NCBI RefSeq assembly: GCF_035989245.1
Contig: NZ_JAYMFF010000007.1
Location: 1-64,000 of the forward strand
Direction: 5' to 3'
DNA: 64,000 nt
DNA from: Adlercreutzia wanghongyangiae
Lineage (GTDB): Bacteria; Actinomycetota; Coriobacteriia; Coriobacteriales; Eggerthellaceae
The notes under the pieces were generated by a model. That model was not told where the DNA came from and did no database searches. It saw only the letters and a list, made by a program, of their open reading frames with translations. Every line of letters starts with the position of its first letter. Position 1 is the stretch's first letter. The position numbers and the translations under genes are program-made. Shown here one piece after another: positions 36,476 through 44,716 of this stretch.

Positions 36476-37110
36476 GACAGCGCTCCTTTCAGCACATCCC
36501 AGGACAAGGCCCCTTCGCGCAGCACGCGCGGGTGCTCTTCCGTGCAGTCTAGCACCGTGGAGGGCAGCGCGGGCCCATCCGTTGGCGAAGCGTGGGACGC
36601 CGCCGAGGTGCCCCCGGCATCGGGCGACAGGTAGAGACCGGCCGTAGCCGCCACCAGCGCCGGGTCCAAAGCGGAGGCGTCGTCGGTGGCGGGCGCGCCG
36701 GAGAAGTTGGCCGAGGTGACAGCCAAGGGGCATTCCGCAGCGCGGATCAGCGCCAGGGCATCGGCGCTGTCGGGCATGCGCAGGCCGATGGTTCCCGCCT
36801 CCGATTGGAAGGCCCTGGGCACCGCGTCGGCGGCGCGCACCACCAAGGTGAGCGCCCCCGGCCAGAAAGCGCGGGCCAGCCGGCGCGCGTAAGCGGGCAC
36901 CGCCGCGCCGTACCTATCCAAGCTGGCCGGGCCGTCCACGAGCCATGCCACCGGTTTGCCGCCGTCGCGGTGCTTCAACCGGTACAGTCCGTCGGGCACC
37001 CGGGCGGCCGCCACCGAAACGCCCACGCCGAACACGGTGTCGGTGGGCAGCACCACCGCCTCGCCCGCGGCCAGGGCCGCGCAGGCTTCCTCGAGCGTCA
37101 GCGTCTTCAT
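36472..37110 (-). CDS. tsaC: L-threonylcarbamoyladenylate synthase (Sua5/YciO/YrdC family)
   Basis: 212 residues. Makes threonylcarbamoyl-AMP from threonine, bicarbonate and ATP for the t6A modification of tRNA. The pattern VVLPTDTVFGVG, LYRLKHRDGGKPVAWLV, FWPGALTLVV, and IGLRMPDS...AVTSANFSG is the YrdC fold. The C-terminus is a long Ala/Ser/Thr-rich tail without a Sua5 domain. Its ATG overlaps the stop of the flavoprotein gene; the longer open frame upstream is antisense-like noise. Confidence 0.9.
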   Translation of the reverse strand: MKTLTLEEACAALAAGEAVVLPTDTVFGVGVSVAAARVPDGLYRLKHRDGGKPVAWLVDGPASLDRYGAAVPAYARRLARAFWPGALTLVVRAADAVPRAFQSEAGTIGLRMPDSADALALIRAAECPLAVTSANFSGAPATDDASALDPALVAATAGLYLSPDAGGTSAASHASPTDGPALPSTVLDCTEEHPRVLREGALSWDVLKGALS

Positions 37111-38768
37111 CGGGCACCTCCCTCGGCCACGCGCTCGGCAACGATGCCCTCGGCCACGCGCAGGCCGTCCACAGCGGCGCTGGTGATACCGCCGGCATAA
37201 CCGGCGCCCTCGCCGCAAGGGTGCAGGCCGGCGATGTTCGATTGGAAGCGATCGTCGCGCACGATGCGCACGGGGCTGGAGCTGCGGGCCTCCACGGCGG
37301 TCATGACCGCCCCCGGATGCGCAAAGCCGCGCAGCTTGCGGTCGAGCAGCGGCAGCGCCTCGTCCATGGCCTCGGTCACGAAAGCGGGCAGGCAGTCCCG
37401 CAAGTCGCGCCAAGCCACGCCGCGCGGGTAGGTGGGATCTGCGAGAGGGGTTGCCTCGACAGTGCCCACGTCCGCCCCCGAACCGCCCGCCAGGAAATCG
37501 CCCACGGTCTGGGCCGGGGCCGTATAGGGTGCGCTGCCATCCGCGCGCCCCAGCTCGTAAGCGGCCCGCTCTATCTCGCGCTGGAAAGCCACCCCTTCCA
37601 GAGGGTCGTCGCCGGGCAGGTCGTCGGGGCGCACCTCCACGAGCAGGGCAGCGTTCGCGTTCGCGCCAGCACGGGCATGGCGGCTCATGCCGTTCACGCA
37701 CAGGCCACCCTCCTCGCTGGCCGCGGCCACCACTTCCCCTCCCGGACACATGCAGAACGTGTACACGCCACGGCCGTCCGCCGTGTGCACGGCCAGCTTG
37801 TAGTCGGCCGCGCCCAGGGCCGCATGGCCGGCCGCAGGGCCGTACTGGGACCCGTTCACCAGCGCCTGGGGATGCTCGATGCGCACACCCACGGCGAAGG
37901 GCTTGCGCTCCATGACGGCACCCGCCTCCCGCACCATGGCGAAGGTGTCGCGGGCCGAGTGCCCGCAGGCCATCACCACGCAATCGGTCGAGACAACCTC
38001 CGTCGCGCCCGTCCGCTCGTCCACGAGACGCACGCCCGCCACGCGCCCATCCTCAAGCACAAGGCCGTCGAGACGCGCGAGAAAGCGCACCTCTCCCCCG
38101 GCCTCTTGAATGGCGCGGCGCAAGTTGCGCACCACGTCCACCAGAAGGTCGGTGCCGATATGGGGCTTGGCGTCCACGAGGATGTCCTCGGGCGCGCCCG
38201 CCTCCACGAAGGTTTCCAGCACATGGCGGATATGCGGGCTTTTGGTGCCCGTGTTCAACTTGCCGTCGGAAAACGTGCCGGCACCGCCTTCGCCGAACTG
38301 GATGTTCGTGCACCCGTCGAGGGACGCGCCGGCATTGAAGTCTTCCACGATGGCCACGCGCTCGTCCACCGACGCCCCGCGCTCTACCACGAGCGGCTTC
38401 AACCCGGCACGCGCCAAATACAGGGCACAGAACAGCCCCGCCGGTCCCGTTCCCACCACGAGCGGCCGCGGCGCATCGGCGCAGACGGAAACCCGCGGAA
38501 TCGCAAGTGGCGCGGGCGGCTCGTACGGGCCGACGGCCACGCCCTTCGCCGGATGGGCCACCGCACCGTCGTCCAACCGTGCAGCCACGGTAACCACCCC
38601 GTGCACATTCGCCTTCTTCCGCGCGTCGACAGAGCGCTTCAGCAGCTTCACCTCGGCAATGTCGCTCGATCGAACCCCGAGCGCCCGCGCGACCTCCCGC
38701 TTGAAAAGCTCCTCGTTCTCGGGAAGAAGCGCATCGAGGGACACAGGAATATTAGAGGCTCGAATCAT
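37107..38768 (-). CDS. FAD-dependent oxidoreductase (uncharacterised NAD/FAD dehydrogenase family)
   Basis: 553 residues. After an N-terminal domain of about 90 residues (ALGVRSSDIAEVKLLKRSVD), the dinucleotide fold PLVVGTGPAGLFCALYLA appears, then CTNIQFGEGGAGTFSDGKLN and the C-terminal HPCGEGAGYAGGITSAAVDG, all hallmarks of a widespread uncharacterised flavoprotein family. The start at ATG 38768 precedes the family N-terminus; the frame upstream runs through palindrome D. It heads a three-gene unit with four-base overlaps (flavoprotein, tsaC, hydrolase). Confidence 0.88.
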   Translation of the reverse strand: MIRASNIPVSLDALLPENEELFKREVARALGVRSSDIAEVKLLKRSVDARKKANVHGVVTVAARLDDGAVAHPAKGVAVGPYEPPAPLAIPRVSVCADAPRPLVVGTGPAGLFCALYLARAGLKPLVVERGASVDERVAIVEDFNAGASLDGCTNIQFGEGGAGTFSDGKLNTGTKSPHIRHVLETFVEAGAPEDILVDAKPHIGTDLLVDVVRNLRRAIQEAGGEVRFLARLDGLVLEDGRVAGVRLVDERTGATEVVSTDCVVMACGHSARDTFAMVREAGAVMERKPFAVGVRIEHPQALVNGSQYGPAAGHAALGAADYKLAVHTADGRGVYTFCMCPGGEVVAAASEEGGLCVNGMSRHARAGANANAALLVEVRPDDLPGDDPLEGVAFQREIERAAYELGRADGSAPYTAPAQTVGDFLAGGSGADVGTVEATPLADPTYPRGVAWRDLRDCLPAFVTEAMDEALPLLDRKLRGFAHPGAVMTAVEARSSSPVRIVRDDRFQSNIAGLHPCGEGAGYAGGITSAAVDGLRVAEGIVAERVAEGGAR

Positions 38769-38816
38769 ACTCGCCCCGCTTTCGTTGGAAAAAGACCGTG
38801 CTGTCACGGGAGAGCA

Positions 38817-38935
38817 AGCGGCCCCCGCCGGGGAGGGGCCCGCGCGGAGTTCCGCAGCGAACGGAACAGTCCGGTGGACTGTTCCGCCGAGCGAGGACTG
38901 TCTGAGCACGGCGCCCCTCCCCGGCGGGGGCCGCT
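38817..38935. repeat. Nested intergenic palindrome, copy D
   Basis: Perfect 23-bp outer arms (38817-38839 and 38913-38935; first bases AGCGGCCCCCGCCGGGG) enclose the core CGGAACAGTCC-GGT-GGACTGTTCCG at 38862-38886. The core flanks (TTCCGCAGCG, GCGAGGACTGTCTGAGC) match copy C. The outer arms are unrelated in sequence to those of copy A. It lies 28 bases past the stop of the upstream flavoprotein gene. Confidence 0.88.
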
Positions 38936-38963
38936 GGACAAAGCCGACTCATCGCACGCACCA

Positions 38964-40403
38964 TTATCTTTCCTCGCCCCGCGCCGAGCCGGAGGAACCC
39001 GCAAGCCTTTCCGCCGTCGACCAACCGGCGAGCAGGCCCGAGGCCCAAGCCCAGTGCAAGTTGTAGCCGCCACACGCCGCGTCCACGTCCAGCGCCTCGC
39101 CGACGACGTAGAGCCCGGGAACCTCGCGCAGCTCGCAGGTGCGCTCGTCCACTGCGCCAACTTCCACGCCCCCGCGATGCACCTGGCACTGCCGGGGGTC
39201 GCCGTGGCCGGTCGCGGGGAGGCGCAGCCCCTTCAGGAACGTCGCCATGCGCGCCGTCTCTCCCTTGGCCACGGGCCGCGCGCCGTTCAGGGCCGCCGCC
39301 TCCAGCAGCACATCGGCCACCGGTGCGAGCACCATGCCGCACAGCATGTCGTCCCACGTCGCCTCGCGCCCAAGGGAGGCGCGCAGCAGCTTGCGACGAC
39401 GGTTGAGAAACGCCTCCATGTCGCAGAGGCGAATCCAGGGCACGAAGTCCACGGCGAGGACGTCGCCTGATTCGGCCAGACGGCTCAAATTGAAGGCGGC
39501 GATGCCCGAGACGCCGTACTTGCGGAACATCACCTCGCCCACCTCGCGGGACACAAGACGCTCGCCCTCGTGGGTGCCCAGCGGCAGGCCGTAGCAATTG
39601 CGCTCCTCGGGCGACGTCTCCTCGCCGGGGCGCCACAACTCCAGCGCCCCGCGCACGCGGATGTTGTCGAGGCGGCGCGGCCAGCGAGGCTCGGTGGCCA
39701 GCGGCCCCAGCGTCGGCTCCAGCTCGCGGAAGGGAACGCCCTCAGGCAGAAGCCCGCGCGCGACCGAACCGCCCACGGCCACGATCACCGCATCGGCCCG
39801 CTCGAAACGCCCGCCGGCCAGGCGCAGCGTGAACCGGCCGCCTGCCTCGCGCGGCGGCTGCACCGCCGCGACCTCGCATTCCGCGCGCTCCTCAACCCCG
39901 GCCGCAGCGCAGGTTGCGCGCAGACAGTCGAGCACAGACGTTGCCTTGTTCGCGAGCGGGTACAGTCGCCCCTCCCCTTCCTCGCGCCACATGAGCCCGT
40001 GATCGGCGAAAAACCCGAGCACCGCGTTGGATGCGCCCTCGGCTGCGAGAACGCCGCCACATCCAACCGGCTGACGCCCGAGCACCTCTTCCAAAGCCGC
40101 CAGGGCCGCTTCCACGAAGGGCCCGTTGCGATAGTCGCCGTCGCCGGGCCGCGCGTTCGAGAAGTTGCAGCGCCCGTTGCCCGTGGCAAGAATGGAGCGA
40201 CCCACCCGGTCGGACGCCTCGTACACGACGACCCGCGCCGCGCTCGCGGCACCTTCCACGCCTCTACCACCTGAGCCCTCGGCACCTCGCGACGCTTCCA
40301 CATTCCGCAACGCCTCCCCAGCCGCCACGGCCGCCGCCAGCCCTGAGGCCCCACCGCCTATGATCGCAATCGTCTTCGTTTCGTTCACGCCGCTTCCGCC
40401 CAT
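38964..40403 (-). CDS. NAD(P)/FAD-dependent oxidoreductase (HI0933/BaiN-like)
   Basis: About 479 residues. It begins with KTIAIIGGGASGLAAAVAAG (FAD fold), continues to ILATGNGRCNFSNA, the most characteristic motif of the HI0933 family, and ends with PGLYVVGEALDVDAACGGYN. Relatives include BaiN, implicated in bile-acid dehydroxylation in clostridia, and aminoacetone oxidase-like proteins; the substrate here is unknown. An insert of about 20 Gly/Glu/Arg-rich residues after the first helix is unusual. The start is ATG 40403 or GTG 40388; neither has a strong ribosome site. Confidence 0.87.
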   Translation of the reverse strand: MGGSGVNETKTIAIIGGGASGLAAAVAAGEALRNVEASRGAEGSGGRGVEGAASAARVVVYEASDRVGRSILATGNGRCNFSNARPGDGDYRNGPFVEAALAALEEVLGRQPVGCGGVLAAEGASNAVLGFFADHGLMWREEGEGRLYPLANKATSVLDCLRATCAAAGVEERAECEVAAVQPPREAGGRFTLRLAGGRFERADAVIVAVGGSVARGLLPEGVPFRELEPTLGPLATEPRWPRRLDNIRVRGALELWRPGEETSPEERNCYGLPLGTHEGERLVSREVGEVMFRKYGVSGIAAFNLSRLAESGDVLAVDFVPWIRLCDMEAFLNRRRKLLRASLGREATWDDMLCGMVLAPVADVLLEAAALNGARPVAKGETARMATFLKGLRLPATGHGDPRQCQVHRGGVEVGAVDERTCELREVPGLYVVGEALDVDAACGGYNLHWAWASGLLAGWSTAERLAGSSGSARGEER

Positions 40404-40485
40404 TCGCTTCCCGCTGTGATCTATGCTAGAATGCGACCAACGGACCAGCCTGAGGTGATTGACAGGCGGCACCGTCGTTTAGTTG

Positions 40486-40511
40486 GGACCGCTAGCGCGA
40501 ACTAGCGGTCC
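40486..40511. terminator. Strong hairpin overlapping the end of a small ORF
   Basis: GGACCGCTAG and CTAGCGGTCC form a perfect 10-bp stem with a 6-base loop. On the minus strand the stop codon of the 37-codon ORF lies in the upstream arm. No long T-run follows, so it may be a terminator or a stability hairpin. Confidence 0.6.
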
Positions 40512-40615
40512 TTCCTATGTCGGCCCCTCCTGAGCGTCTCGGAGAACGCAACCGCCTCCCTCAGCAACCCGATGACCGCAGTCACCAAGCGCACGACGAA
40601 AACGAAGGCGTCCAA
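40502..40615 (-). CDS. Candidate small membrane peptide (37 residues)
   Basis: Reading from TTG 40615 gives a 37-residue peptide: a hydrophobic segment MDAFVFVVRLVTAVIGLL and a basic tail ending RRGRHRKDR. AAAGGAGG lies eight bases upstream, one of the best ribosome sites in the window. The stop falls in the arm of a perfect 10-bp hairpin. Short hydrophobic peptides with a charged tail and a stable 3' hairpin resemble type I toxin genes, but no antisense RNA promoter is clear; TTGACA at 40459-40464 on the plus strand is a weak candidate. It is too short for routine gene finders. Confidence 0.45.
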   Translation of the reverse strand: MDAFVFVVRLVTAVIGLLREAVAFSETLRRGRHRKDR

Positions 40616-40749
40616 GCGATTCACCTCCTTTCGCAAAAGAAGGCACCGCCTGGCGCTCAGAACTTACGGCCCGTCGGCCATCTGGCCATTCTAGCACGAG
40701 CACCCCGCAATGCAGGGCGCTCGCTTCTTGCACAATATTTTACTTGAAC

Positions 40750-42180
40750 CTACTTGTTGTCGAGCTGCGGGATGGGTGCCTCGTCGCGCTCGTCCAGATT
40801 GTGCTCGTACACGTAGTGCTTGGTCTCCCGCGCAATGAGGCCCGAGAGCAGCAGCACCATGATGATGTTCGGGATGGCCATGAGCGCGTTGGTGATGTCG
40901 GACACCGTCCACACCACCTCGCCCACGCCGATGGCGCCGAGGAACGCCACGAGCACGTAGAGCACCTGGTAAGGGCGGATGGCGCGCTTGCCGAACAGAT
41001 AGGTGACGCAACGGTTGCCGTAGTAGCTCCAACCCAGGATGGTGGAGTAGGCGAACAGGATCATGCCGAAGATGAGAATGGGCGTGCCGATATAGGGAAT
41101 CTCGGCGAAGGCGGCGCTGGAGAGCGCGGCGCCAGCCGTAATGTTGCCGGCCATCACCTCAGCCTGCAGATCGGCGTTGCCGATCATGGTGGACACCAGC
41201 ACCAGGCCCGTGAGCAGGCAGATGACCACGGTATCCCAGAAAGTGCCGGTCATGGACACGAGCGCCTGGCGAGCCGGGTTGCGCGTGGCGGCCGCCGAGG
41301 CCACGATGGGCGCCGAGCCCAGGCCCGACTCGTTGGAGAACAGGCCGCGAGCGCAACCGAACTGCAGGGCCAACATAAGGCCGCTGCCCAGAGCGCCGCC
41401 GAATGCCGCCTTGGCCGTGAACGCGCTCTCCACGATGAGGCAGAAGGCCGGCCACACGAACTCCCAGTTCATGCCGAGGATGACCACGCATCCCCAGATG
41501 TAGGCCAGCGCCATGAAGGGCACCAGCTTCTCGCACACGCTGGAGATGACCTTCACACCGCCGAAAATGACCACCGACACCATGATGACGATGGCCAGGC
41601 CGATGCCCCAGGCGGGCACACCGGGCAGATTGGTGGCGATGACCTCGGTCATGGCCGACGACTGCACGGCGCTGCCGATGCCGAAGGAGGCCACGGCCGC
41701 GAACAGGGCGAAGGCGCCGGCGCCGAGCAGCGCCCACCAGGGGGTGATGCCGGCCTTGTCGGTGAAGGCGCGCTTCCAGGCGTACATGGCGCCGCCGAGC
41801 ATGTTGCCGTTATGGTCCTTCACGCGGTACTTCACCGCGGCGAAAGTCTCGGAGTACTTCGTGGCGATACCGAACACGCCGGTGATCCACATCCAGAACA
41901 CCGCGCCCGGGCCACCGGCGATGATGGCGGTGCCCACGCCCACGATGTTGCCCGTGCCGATGGTGGCCGAAAGGGCCGTGCACAAGGCGCCGAACTGGCT
42001 GATGTCGCCGGGGGCGTCGGGGTCCTTCGTCACCGACAGCTTGATGGCAGTGGGCAGCTTACGCTGGATGAAGCCGGTGCGAAACGTGAGATACAGATGC
42101 GATCCCAGCAGCAGAATGAGCATGGGCGGCCCCCACACGAAGCCGTCGATGCTGTTGATGATGTCGACAATCATGTCCAT
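40750..42180 (-). CDS. Sodium:alanine (AGCS) symporter, copy 1
   Basis: 476 residues with about ten membrane helices. Takes up alanine or glycine with sodium. Family motifs include FIQRKLPTAIKLSV, ATIGTGNIVGVGTAIIAGGP and GSAPIVASAAATRNPARQA; the C-terminus ends HYVYEHNLDERDEAPI. It is about 60 percent alike by eye to copy 2, its upstream neighbour; in the GTG-[N/S]-IVGV motif copy 1 has Asn where copy 2 has Ser. It is separated from copy 2 by a 249-base gap with its own -10 box, so it is probably regulated separately. Confidence 0.94.
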   Translation of the reverse strand: MDMIVDIINSIDGFVWGPPMLILLLGSHLYLTFRTGFIQRKLPTAIKLSVTKDPDAPGDISQFGALCTALSATIGTGNIVGVGTAIIAGGPGAVFWMWITGVFGIATKYSETFAAVKYRVKDHNGNMLGGAMYAWKRAFTDKAGITPWWALLGAGAFALFAAVASFGIGSAVQSSAMTEVIATNLPGVPAWGIGLAIVIMVSVVIFGGVKVISSVCEKLVPFMALAYIWGCVVILGMNWEFVWPAFCLIVESAFTAKAAFGGALGSGLMLALQFGCARGLFSNESGLGSAPIVASAAATRNPARQALVSMTGTFWDTVVICLLTGLVLVSTMIGNADLQAEVMAGNITAGAALSSAAFAEIPYIGTPILIFGMILFAYSTILGWSYYGNRCVTYLFGKRAIRPYQVLYVLVAFLGAIGVGEVVWTVSDITNALMAIPNIIMVLLLSGLIARETKHYVYEHNLDERDEAPIPQLDNK

Positions 42181-42297
42181 GAGTCGTTCTCTCCTCTCCC
42201 GTGCGCGGTCGCGGACGCGTCCTCACAGTGCGGTCGCCCCGGCATCCATCGATGCAGCGGCGGTCGCAGGGACGCTTTAACGCACTAAAGTACCCGC

Positions 42298-42303
42298 ATT
42301 ATA
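42298..42303 (-). promoter_or_regulatory. -10 box of AGCS symporter copy 1
   Basis: TATAAT on the minus strand about 118 bases before the start of copy 1, in an otherwise GC-rich gap. The -35 is weak (AAAGCC at 17 bases). The leader of more than 100 bases shows no riboswitch I can recognise. Confidence 0.5.
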
Positions 42304-42429
42304 GGCAGGAAAGATGAGCGGCTTTGTTAACAATAGGAGAATTACCAGCGAACGGCAGCCAGCGCAACACGGCAAAGCACGGAGGCATCGGAGCGCGACC
42401 CGGGATGCGAACCACAGCGCGAACGTCCC

Positions 42430-43860
42430 CTAGAACTGCGGGCCCTTCGTCATGGGCACCGGCTCGTCGGCCGCTTCGTCCAAGTGATCTTCGTAGACGA
42501 AATGCCTGGTCTCACGGGCAATCATACCCGACAACAGCAGGATGACGATGATGTTGGGAATGGCCATGAGCGCGTTGCCGATGTCGGAGATGGTCCACAC
42601 CACATCCCCCACGCCGATGGCGCCGAAGAACGCCACGGCCACGTACACCACCTGGTAGGGCTTGATGCCCTTGGGGCCGAACAAATACGCCACGCAGCGA
42701 TTGCCGTAGTAACTCCAACCCAGAATGGTGGAGTAGGCGAACGAGCACATGCCCAGCACCAACACCGGCGTGCCGAACACCGGAATCTCGGCGAAAGCGG
42801 CGCTCGCCAGGGCGGCTCCGGTAGCCAGCGAGGGGTTCGCCAACACGCTTTGGGCGATATCGGGATGCGCGATCATCGTGGACACCAGCACCAGGCCCGT
42901 GAGCAGGCAGATGACGCCGGTGGACCAAAACGCGCCGGTCATGGCGATGAGCGCCTGGTCGGCAGGGTTCTTGGTCTTGGCCGCCGCTGCCACGATGGGC
43001 GCCGTGCCCAAACCCGACTCATTCGAGAACAGGCCGCGGGCGCAGCCGAACTGCAGCGCCATGATAATGCCGCTGCCCACCGCGCCGCCGAAGGCCGCCT
43101 TGGCCGTGAAGGCGCATTCCACGATAAGCACCACCGCGTCGCCCAGCACCGAGAAGTTCATGCCCATGATGACAAGGCAGCCCAGCGCATAGGCACCGGC
43201 CATGATGGGCACCAACCACTCGCACACCCGGGCGATGGAGTTCACTCCGCCGAAGATGACAGCCGCCACCGCGGCCACGATGACCACGCCCACCGCCACG
43301 GCGGGCACCGCAGGGATAGACGACGTGATGATGCCCGAAATAGCCGCCGCCTGCACCGCCGACCCCGTGCCGATGGTGGCGATGATGGCGAATCCGGCAA
43401 AGGACACCGCCCCCAGCGTGGCCCACCACGGCACGCTACCGTCCTTGCGAGCGAAAGCGCGCTTCCACACGAACATGGCGCCGCCCAGCATGGCGCCCGA
43501 CTTATCGCGCACACGGTACTTCACCGCGGCGTAGGTTTCCACGTACTTGGTGGCGATGCCGAACAGGCCCGCGAGCCACATCCAAAAAATAGCGCCCGGA
43601 CCACCGGCCAGAAGGGCCGTGGCCACGCCCACAATGGAGCCCGTGCCGATGGTGGCCGCCAGCGCCGTGGCCAAAGCCCCGAAGCTGGAGATATCGCCCT
43701 TGCCGCCGCCGTCGCGCTTCACCGACATGCGAATGGCCTGAGGCAGCTTACGCTGGATGAAACCGGTACGGAAGGTAAGGTAAATGTGAGTGCCCAGCAG
43801 AAGCGCAATCATCGCGGGACCCCACACGAAGGAGTCGATGGTGGTGAGAATGTCAGTCAT
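42430..43860 (-). CDS. Sodium:alanine (AGCS) symporter, copy 2
   Basis: 476 residues, the same length as copy 1. The motifs FIQRKLPQAIRMSV, ATIGTGSIVGVATALLAGGP and GTAPIVAAAAKTKNPADQA identify the family. It differs from copy 1 throughout rather than in blocks, so the duplication is not recent. Its 5' region holds the nested palindrome at 43892-44003. Confidence 0.94.
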   Translation of the reverse strand: MTDILTTIDSFVWGPAMIALLLGTHIYLTFRTGFIQRKLPQAIRMSVKRDGGGKGDISSFGALATALAATIGTGSIVGVATALLAGGPGAIFWMWLAGLFGIATKYVETYAAVKYRVRDKSGAMLGGAMFVWKRAFARKDGSVPWWATLGAVSFAGFAIIATIGTGSAVQAAAISGIITSSIPAVPAVAVGVVIVAAVAAVIFGGVNSIARVCEWLVPIMAGAYALGCLVIMGMNFSVLGDAVVLIVECAFTAKAAFGGAVGSGIIMALQFGCARGLFSNESGLGTAPIVAAAAKTKNPADQALIAMTGAFWSTGVICLLTGLVLVSTMIAHPDIAQSVLANPSLATGAALASAAFAEIPVFGTPVLVLGMCSFAYSTILGWSYYGNRCVAYLFGPKGIKPYQVVYVAVAFFGAIGVGDVVWTISDIGNALMAIPNIIVILLLSGMIARETRHFVYEDHLDEAADEPVPMTKGPQF

Positions 43861-43891
43861 AGGATCCTTATGGAGCCCGCCCGTCAGTGGT

Positions 43892-44003
43892 GGGCCCGAA
43901 GGCCTCGCACGCGGTCAGGTCCCCGCTTTCGGAGATGTTGATGTGAAGATTCTACACCAACATCTCCGGGACTGCGGAATCGGCGCACAAGGCCTTCGGG
44001 CCC
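43892..44003. repeat. Three-level nested palindrome upstream of AGCS copy 2
   Basis: Outer arms GGGCCCGAAGGCCT (43892-43905) and its exact complement (43990-44003); a middle 5-bp pairing GTCCC/GGGAC (43919-43923, 43968-43972); an inner 10-bp stem GGAGATGTTG (43931-43940) with its exact complement (43958-43967). As RNA this is a long interrupted hairpin. It sits downstream of the PNPOx gene and upstream of the symporter, so it may be a terminator, a leader structure or a small mobile palindrome. Confidence 0.75.
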
Positions 44004-44049
44004 TTCACCGACAACCCATAAGGAACGAGTCGGTTACAGCGACGGAAGG

Positions 44050-44478
44050 TTACAGCTCCACCGGATTCCAGCTGCCGTCGATGTCGCAGATCCACGCCTC
44101 GGCGTCGTCGATGGTGAAGAAGGTGAGGCGCTCGTCGTTGGGGTCAAGCCAGTCCTCCCCCAGGCCCACCATGTGGTCGAAGCCCTCCTTGCGCGTCTGC
44201 GCATTGGCCCGATCCTCCAGATTGGCTCTACCTCGCAGGATGACCCAGCCGCTGCCGGGCTTCCACGCCGTCAATTCCACGAAGGGATTCTGCTGCATCT
44301 CGCGGTACACGTCCTTTGTGGTAGCGGTGCAGTACTGGATCTCGCCGTCCTGCAGCATGGCGAAGCTGAAGGGGCGCACGTGGGGTCTTCCACCCTCAGG
44401 CGTGTTCTCCACCGTGGCCAGATACCACGCGGGGATGCTGGTAAGGTAGTCTACGATAATCGCTTTTCCTTGGGACAC
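44050..44478 (-). CDS. Pyridoxamine 5'-phosphate oxidase family protein (FMN-binding split barrel)
   Basis: 142 residues from GTG 44478, which has AAAGGA about seven bases upstream. The split-barrel pattern IPAWYLATVENTPEGGRPHV, FSFAMLQDGEIQYCTAT and NPFVELTAWKPG is typical of small FMN- or F420-binding proteins of this superfamily. It is unlikely to be the biosynthetic PdxH, being shorter and lacking its C-terminus. Substrate unknown; it stands alone between palindromic elements. Confidence 0.82.
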   Translation of the reverse strand: MSQGKAIIVDYLTSIPAWYLATVENTPEGGRPHVRPFSFAMLQDGEIQYCTATTKDVYREMQQNPFVELTAWKPGSGWVILRGRANLEDRANAQTRKEGFDHMVGLGEDWLDPNDERLTFFTIDDAEAWICDIDGSWNPVEL

Positions 44479-44521
44479 AGCCGTTTCCTTTCTCTCCGCT
44501 GCAAACAACTCTGCCGAATAT

Positions 44522-44681
44522 GGTCACAGATTCGACTTTTGTGCAGCCTGATTCCTATCTTCCTAGTAAGGTAATCATCTATTATATGAAATTCATTAAA
44601 AATCTATCCTATTGATGCAGGCAAGATTACAAGAGGGAGCCCCATGGGCGAGGAACGTGCACAAAAGTCGATTCCGTGACC
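44522..44681. mobile_element. MITE-like element with 24-bp terminal inverted repeats
   Basis: Left end 44522-44545 (begins GGTCACAGATTCGACTTTT) and right end 44658-44681 pair at 22 of 24 positions. The interior of 112 bases is clearly AT-richer than the surroundings and has no gene. The size, the terminal repeats and the lack of coding capacity fit a miniature inverted-repeat element, but no target-site duplication is evident. An alternative is a pair of regulator-binding sites. Confidence 0.55.
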
Positions 44682-44716
44682 ACAAAACCGAGCTATTTGT
44701 GTCATAACTGAACGCA

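Noticed and set aside
36945..39470. 841-codon plus-strand open frame across the flavoprotein and tsaC genes
   Set aside because: It is antisense to three recognisable proteins and passes through palindrome D.
42181..42429. Amino-acid riboswitch or T-box before AGCS copy 1
   Set aside because: No T-box bulge sequence, terminator or aptamer consensus could be recognised in the leader.
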